Assembly (NCBI RefSeq): GCF_036408855.1
Contig: NZ_JAZGJQ010000001.1
Coordinates: 310,001-374,000, forward strand
Reading direction: 5' to 3'
DNA from: Olsenella_K absiana
GTDB lineage: Bacteria; Actinomycetota; Coriobacteriia; Coriobacteriales; Atopobiaceae
Length of the DNA stretch: 64,000 nucleotides
Numbering within the stretch: position 1 is the stretch's first letter; each line of letters opens with the position of its first letter. A program made the translations under genes and the position numbers. The notes beneath the pieces were generated by a model. The model searched no databases. It was not told where the DNA came from and saw nothing but the letters and a program-made list of their open reading frames with translations. Shown piece after piece: positions 60,233 to 64,000 of this stretch.

Positions 60233-61872
60233 TGCTCGACGAGCTGCACGTGAGCAACGTAGCGCTCATCAGGGACGCCACGCTCAGGCCCCACGAGGGG
60301 CTCACCGTCCTGACCGGCGAGACCGGCGCGGGCAAGAGCGCCCTGCTGTCGGCCATCAAGCTGCTGATGGGGGAGCGCGCGGACGCCTCCGCAGTGCGCG
60401 AGGGCGCAGACGCCCTGAGCGTGGAGGGGCGCTTCTTCCTTCGGGGGACAGACGACCCGGACGGAACGGTCGTTTCGCGGCGCGTCTCCGCACAGGGTCA
60501 CGGAAGGGTGAGCATAGACGGCCGCATGGCCTCCGTCCGCGAGCTCGCGGAGGGCGTGGGGAGGACCATCGACCTGTGCGGGCAGCACGAGCACCAGCGG
60601 CTCCTGCAGCCGCAGGCGCACGTCGAGCTGCTGGACGCCTGGACGGGCGAGGGGGCCGCCCGCGCCCGCGAGGAGTACGGCGTCGCCCTCGCCGAGGCGC
60701 GTGCCGCCGCGGCCGAGCTCGAGCGCGTGCGCGAGATGACCCGGTCGGCCGCCGACCGCCTCGAGGAGGCGTCCTTCGTCGTCCGCAAGATCGACGAGGT
60801 CGCGCCCGAGGAGGGCGAGCTCGAGAGGATCGAGGAGCTGCTCCCCAAGGCGGAGCACGCCGAGGCGCTCGTCTCGGCCGCGCGTGGCGCCCACGAGGCG
60901 CTGACGGGCGATGGGGGCGTGGAGGACGTTGTCTCATCGGCGCTCTCGGAGCTGAGGGCGGCCGAGCGCTACGACGAGGACCTGTCGCCCCTCGTGAGGC
61001 AGGTCGAGGGTGCGCTCATAGAGATGGAGGACGCGGCGGCGGGACTGCGCGACTACGCCGACTCCGTGGAGTTCGAGCCGGAGGACCTGAGGCGGATGCA
61101 GGAGCGCATGGCCGCGCTGCAGGGGCTTCTCAGGTCCTACGGACCGCGCATGGAGGACGTCTGCGAGCGCAGGGAGCGCGCCCGCGAGGTTGTCGCCGCG
61201 GCGAGCGACGGGGACAAGCTGCTCGAGCGCGCCCGGCGCGAGCTCGACGCCGCGGAGGCGCGCCTGGCGGAGAAGGCCGACGAGCTCGACCGGGTGCGCG
61301 CGGAGGCGGCCCCCAGGTTCGCGGGCGCCGTGACGGAGCAGATGTCGCTCCTCGAGATGGGCTCGGCGCAGCTCCTGATCGAGATGGAGCGCCTGCCGCG
61401 CGCGCAGTGGGGCGAGCAGGGCCCGAGCAGGGTGGAGCTGATGTACCGCCCCGGCGCCGGCCTGAGCGCCCGCCCGCTGCGCAAGATCGCCTCCGGCGGC
61501 GAGATCTCGCGCGTGATGCTCGCCTGCAAGGTCGTACTGGGAGAGGCGGACGGGACGGAGACGCTCGTCTTCGACGAGGTGGACGCCGGCGTGGGCGGCT
61601 CCACGGCCGTGGCGCTCGCGAGGGTGCTCGCGCGCCTCGCCAAGACCCACCAGGTCATCGTCGTCACCCACCTCGCCCAGGTCGCCGTCATGGGCCAGGC
61701 CCACTACCTCGTGACCAAGTCGGGAGGGGACGTCCCCGAGACGACGCTGAGCGAGATATCGGGCGAGGAGCGCGTGGCGGAGGTCGCCCGCATGCTCTCC
61801 GGCGACACCTCGCCGACCTCGCTCGAGCACGCCGCGGAGATGCTCGAGCGGGCCTTTGGGGGGAGCTCGTAG
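60232..61872 (+). CDS. recN: DNA repair protein RecN, 546 aa
   Basis: SMC-like ATPase recruited to double-strand breaks. Walker A GETGAGKSALL at residues ~32-40, GQHEHQRLL, two coiled-coil arms (~155-380), signature LRKIASGGEISRVMLA, Walker B ETLVFDEVDAGVGG, and the switch His VVTHLAQVAVMG. Full length. Translationally coupled to nadK (TGATG). SOS regulation is expected from the LexA box before nadK. Confidence 0.96.
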   Translation: MLDELHVSNVALIRDATLRPHEGLTVLTGETGAGKSALLSAIKLLMGERADASAVREGADALSVEGRFFLRGTDDPDGTVVSRRVSAQGHGRVSIDGRMASVRELAEGVGRTIDLCGQHEHQRLLQPQAHVELLDAWTGEGAARAREEYGVALAEARAAAAELERVREMTRSAADRLEEASFVVRKIDEVAPEEGELERIEELLPKAEHAEALVSAARGAHEALTGDGGVEDVVSSALSELRAAERYDEDLSPLVRQVEGALIEMEDAAAGLRDYADSVEFEPEDLRRMQERMAALQGLLRSYGPRMEDVCERRERAREVVAAASDGDKLLERARRELDAAEARLAEKADELDRVRAEAAPRFAGAVTEQMSLLEMGSAQLLIEMERLPRAQWGEQGPSRVELMYRPGAGLSARPLRKIASGGEISRVMLACKVVLGEADGTETLVFDEVDAGVGGSTAVALARVLARLAKTHQVIVVTHLAQVAVMGQAHYLVTKSGGDVPETTLSEISGEERVAEVARMLSGDTSPTSLEHAAEMLERAFGGSS

Positions 61873-61966
61873 GCAGGGCCGCCCCTCGGTGCGCGCCTCC
61901 CCTCCGCCGGCTGCGGAATGTTATGGCCAGTTGGTGTGCGAACGTCCGGCCGGGGCCGCGAGGCGC

Positions 61967-61972
61967 TAGAAT
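61967..61972 (+). promoter_or_regulatory. -10 element TAGAAT upstream of pyrG
   Basis: TAGAAT 44 bp before the pyrG ATG. No good -35. No G-tract initiation/terminator leader of the Bacillus pyrG type is apparent. Confidence 0.45.
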
Positions 61973-62016
61973 CGAGACCCGTAGAAAAGGTAGGTTCACT
62001 ACGGGAAGGCCCCCAC

Positions 62017-63663
62017 ATGACAAAGCACATCTTCGTAACCGGTGGCGTCGTATCCTCCCTCGGGAAGGGCATCACGGCAGCCTCGCTCGGCCGCCTGCTC
62101 AAGGCCCGCGGCTATAAGGTCATGATGCAGAAGGCCGACCCCTACCTCAACGTGGACCCGGGCACCATGAGCCCCTTCCAGCACGGCGAGGTCTTCGTGA
62201 CCGAGGACGGCAAGGAGACCGACCTCGACCTCGGCCACTACGAGCGCTTCATCGACGAGAACCTCACGCGCGCCTCCAACTTCACCACTGGCCTGATCTA
62301 CCAGTCCCTCATCTCCCGCGAGCGCGCCGGGGACTTCCTGGGCGGCACCGTCCAGGTGATCCCGCACGTCACCAACGAGATCAAGGGCCGCTTCCTGCGC
62401 ATCGAGGAGCAGACCCAGGCCGACGTCGTGATCACCGAGCTCGGCGGCACCATCGGCGACATCGAGGGCCAGTCCTTCGTCGAGGCCATCCGCCAGTTCC
62501 GCAAGGAGAAGGGCGCCGGCAACACCCTCGTCATCCACGTGAGCCTCGTCCCCTACATCGCGGCCGCGCACGAGGTCAAGACCAAGCCGACGCAGCACTC
62601 CGTCAAGGAGCTGCGCTCCATGGGCATCCAGCCCGACTTCATCGTCTGCCGCTCCGACCACGAGGTCGACGCCTCGATCAGGGCCAAGATCGCCCACTTC
62701 TGCGACGTGGACGAGGGCTGCGTCTTCGAGAACTCCGACTGCCCCTCCATCTACGACGTCCCGCAGCACCTCGCCTCCCAGGGCTTCGACGTCAAGGTCT
62801 GCGAGAAGCTCGGCCTCGATCCCAGGACGAGCGACATGAGCGAGTGGGACGCCTTCACCGACCGCATGCACAGCTCCAACAAGCGCACCGACGTCACGGA
62901 GATCAAGGTCGTCGGCAAGTACACGCAGCTGCCCGACGCCTACCTCTCCGTCATCGAGGCGCTGCACCACTCGGGCGTCTACTACGGCCGTCACGTCAAC
63001 ATCACCCTCGTCGACGGCGAGGAGCTCACCGAGTCCAACGTCGACGAGGCCCTCGCGGGTGCCGACGGCATCCTCGTCCCCGGCGGCTTCGGCAGTCGCG
63101 GCGTCGAGGGCAAGATTCTCGCCGCTCACAAGGCGCGCGTCGAGAAGGTTCCCTACCTCGGCGTCTGCCTCGGCCTGCAGGTGGCTGTCAGCGAGTTCGC
63201 CCGCAACGTCGCCGGCATGCCGGGCGCCAACTCCACCGAGTTCGCGCCCGACTGCGAGTACCCCGTCATCGACCTCATGCCCGACCAGAAGGACATCGAT
63301 GACAAGGGCGGCACCATGCGCCTCGGCGCCTACCCCTGCAAGGTCGTGGGCGAGCTGTCGCGCGAGGCTTACGGCGCCGACCTCGTCTACGAGCGCCACC
63401 GCCACCGCTACGAGGTGAACAACGCCTTCCGCAAGCAGCTCCAGGACGCCGGCCTCGTGATCTCGGGCCTCTCTCCCGACGACCGCCTGGTCGAGATGGT
63501 CGAGCTGCCCGAGGACGTGCACCCCTGGTTCGTCGCGTCCCAGGCCCACCCCGAGTTTAAGAGCCGCCCGACCAAGCCCGCGCCGCTGTTCCGCGAGTTC
63601 GTGCGCGCCTCGATCGCCAGGCACGAGGGCTGCGACCGCCACCAGGTCGTGCCCGAGGACTAG
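62017..63663 (+). CDS. pyrG: CTP synthase, 548 aa
   Basis: Converts UTP to CTP with glutamine nitrogen. Synthase domain: MTKHIFVTGGVVSSLGKGITAASLG, KADPYLNVDPGTMSPFQHGEVFV, ELGGTIGDIE. Glutaminase domain: VPGGFGSRGVEGK, nucleophile Cys in YLGVCLGLQ, and ASQAHPEFKSRP with the His/Glu. Full length. ATG 62017 with GGGAAGG upstream; a longer in-frame start at 61918 lies above the promoter. Confidence 0.97.
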   Translation: MTKHIFVTGGVVSSLGKGITAASLGRLLKARGYKVMMQKADPYLNVDPGTMSPFQHGEVFVTEDGKETDLDLGHYERFIDENLTRASNFTTGLIYQSLISRERAGDFLGGTVQVIPHVTNEIKGRFLRIEEQTQADVVITELGGTIGDIEGQSFVEAIRQFRKEKGAGNTLVIHVSLVPYIAAAHEVKTKPTQHSVKELRSMGIQPDFIVCRSDHEVDASIRAKIAHFCDVDEGCVFENSDCPSIYDVPQHLASQGFDVKVCEKLGLDPRTSDMSEWDAFTDRMHSSNKRTDVTEIKVVGKYTQLPDAYLSVIEALHHSGVYYGRHVNITLVDGEELTESNVDEALAGADGILVPGGFGSRGVEGKILAAHKARVEKVPYLGVCLGLQVAVSEFARNVAGMPGANSTEFAPDCEYPVIDLMPDQKDIDDKGGTMRLGAYPCKVVGELSREAYGADLVYERHRHRYEVNNAFRKQLQDAGLVISGLSPDDRLVEMVELPEDVHPWFVASQAHPEFKSRPTKPAPLFREFVRASIARHEGCDRHQVVPED

Positions 63664-63667
63664 CGCC

Positions 63668-64000
63668 TTGGACCTCGAGGCCGCGCTGGGGGAGTTCCTC
63701 TCCTACCTCGCGGTCGAGAGGGGCGCCTCCGCGAACACCGTCGAGGCGTACGGGAGGGACCTCAGGAGATACGTTGCCTACCTCGCCGGGCGCGGTGTGA
63801 CCGCGCCCGGCGAGGTGTCTCGCGCCGACGTCGAGGACTACCTCGCCGAGCTCTCCTCCCTGGGGCTCGCTCCCGCCTCCCTCGAGCGTGCCCTCTCCTC
63901 GGCCAAGAGCTTCCACCGCTTCATGGTGGCCGAGCAGATCGCGCCCTCGCAGCCCACTGCCGACGTCCCGCTCCCCAAGAAGCCGCGCCGCCTGCCCGAC
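63668..64000 (+). CDS. xerD: Tyrosine recombinase XerD, N-terminal 111 codons
   Basis: Runs off the right edge. Visible is the SAM-like core-binding domain: FLSYLAVERGASANTVEAYGRDLRRYVAYL, DVEDYLAELSSLGLAPASLERALSSAKSFHRFMV, then the link into the catalytic domain (PKKPRRLPD). The catalytic Arg/His/Tyr are outside the window. The start is probably TTG 63668, 4 bp after the pyrG stop. Chromosome dimer resolution at dif is the expected role; XerC or another integrase is less likely given the pyrG-xerD neighbourhood. Confidence 0.85.
   Translation, partial: MDLEAALGEFLSYLAVERGASANTVEAYGRDLRRYVAYLAGRGVTAPGEVSRADVEDYLAELSSLGLAPASLERALSSAKSFHRFMVAEQIAPSQPTADVPLPKKPRRLPD

Noticed and set aside
61939..61952. 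Possible LexA site before pyrG (CGAACGTCCGGCC)
   Set aside because: Only the left half matches; no GTTCG half-site, and CTP synthase is not an SOS gene.

Overview
The window is a very GC-rich, densely packed bacterial chromosome segment with 52 protein genes recognised. I see no rRNA, tRNA, CRISPR array, insertion sequence, phage gene or replication origin. Gene content and order suggest an actinobacterium of the Coriobacteriia, most likely an Atopobiaceae/Olsenella-like gut or oral anaerobe. The signs are a fermentative profile (fumarase plus malic enzyme, mannose-family PTS with DUF956), SigB-type regulation, and the alaS-ruvX-mltG-aroK-aroB-pepP-efp-Asp23-nusB order. This taxonomic placement is inference from content, not from a marker search.

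Layout. 1-7455: the 5' part of an OatA-like membrane O-acyltransferase (minus strand, running off the left edge), a fused MacB-type ABC transporter, and a Y-family DNA polymerase with a small partner protein behind a LexA-like box. 7606-10144 (minus): fumC-malic enzyme pair, fumarate to malate to pyruvate. 10299-17650: a helix-turn-helix/Ser-Thr kinase pair, an FxLYD-domain membrane protein, and a two-gene ABC exporter whose permease carries a long coiled coil. 17773-20960: glycogen branching enzyme and a convergent alpha/beta hydrolase. 21234-25973: argCJBD (glutamate to acetylornithine). 26075-29161: nadA and a fused nadB-nadC (aspartate to nicotinate mononucleotide).

29221-38567: an MFS transporter, a phospholipase-C-like protein, a divergent DXS-like TPP enzyme followed by an orphan Vsr repair nuclease, a PPP-type phosphatase, a hypoxanthine/uracil-type DNA glycosylase, a Tat-lipoprotein solute-binding protein and an SGNH-hydrolase/GNAT fusion. 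38675-43140: dGTPase-like HD protein, rarA, a DUF948 protein, an RsbW-like anti-sigma factor and a SigB/F-type sigma factor. 43294-52513: PerM/AI-2E-family protein, alaS, ruvX, mltG, aroK, an apparently degenerate aroB, and pepP.

52810-56113: manXYZ plus a DUF956 gene, inserted into the otherwise conserved pepP-efp neighbourhood. 56282-64000: efp, Asp23/Gls24, nusB, xseB, tlyA, nadK, recN, pyrG and the start of xerD. nadK-recN has a perfect LexA-type box at its promoter, so two loci here appear to belong to the SOS regulon.

The most interesting leads are: the AroB homologue that has lost its metal ligands; the nadB-nadC fusion lacking the NadB helical domain; the hydrolase with Asp at the nucleophile position; the HTH-kinase module; the anti-sigma factor without recognisable ATP-binding boxes; and the two SOS operators. 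No single striking multi-gene novel system is obvious. Most of the window is conserved housekeeping with several unusual variants.
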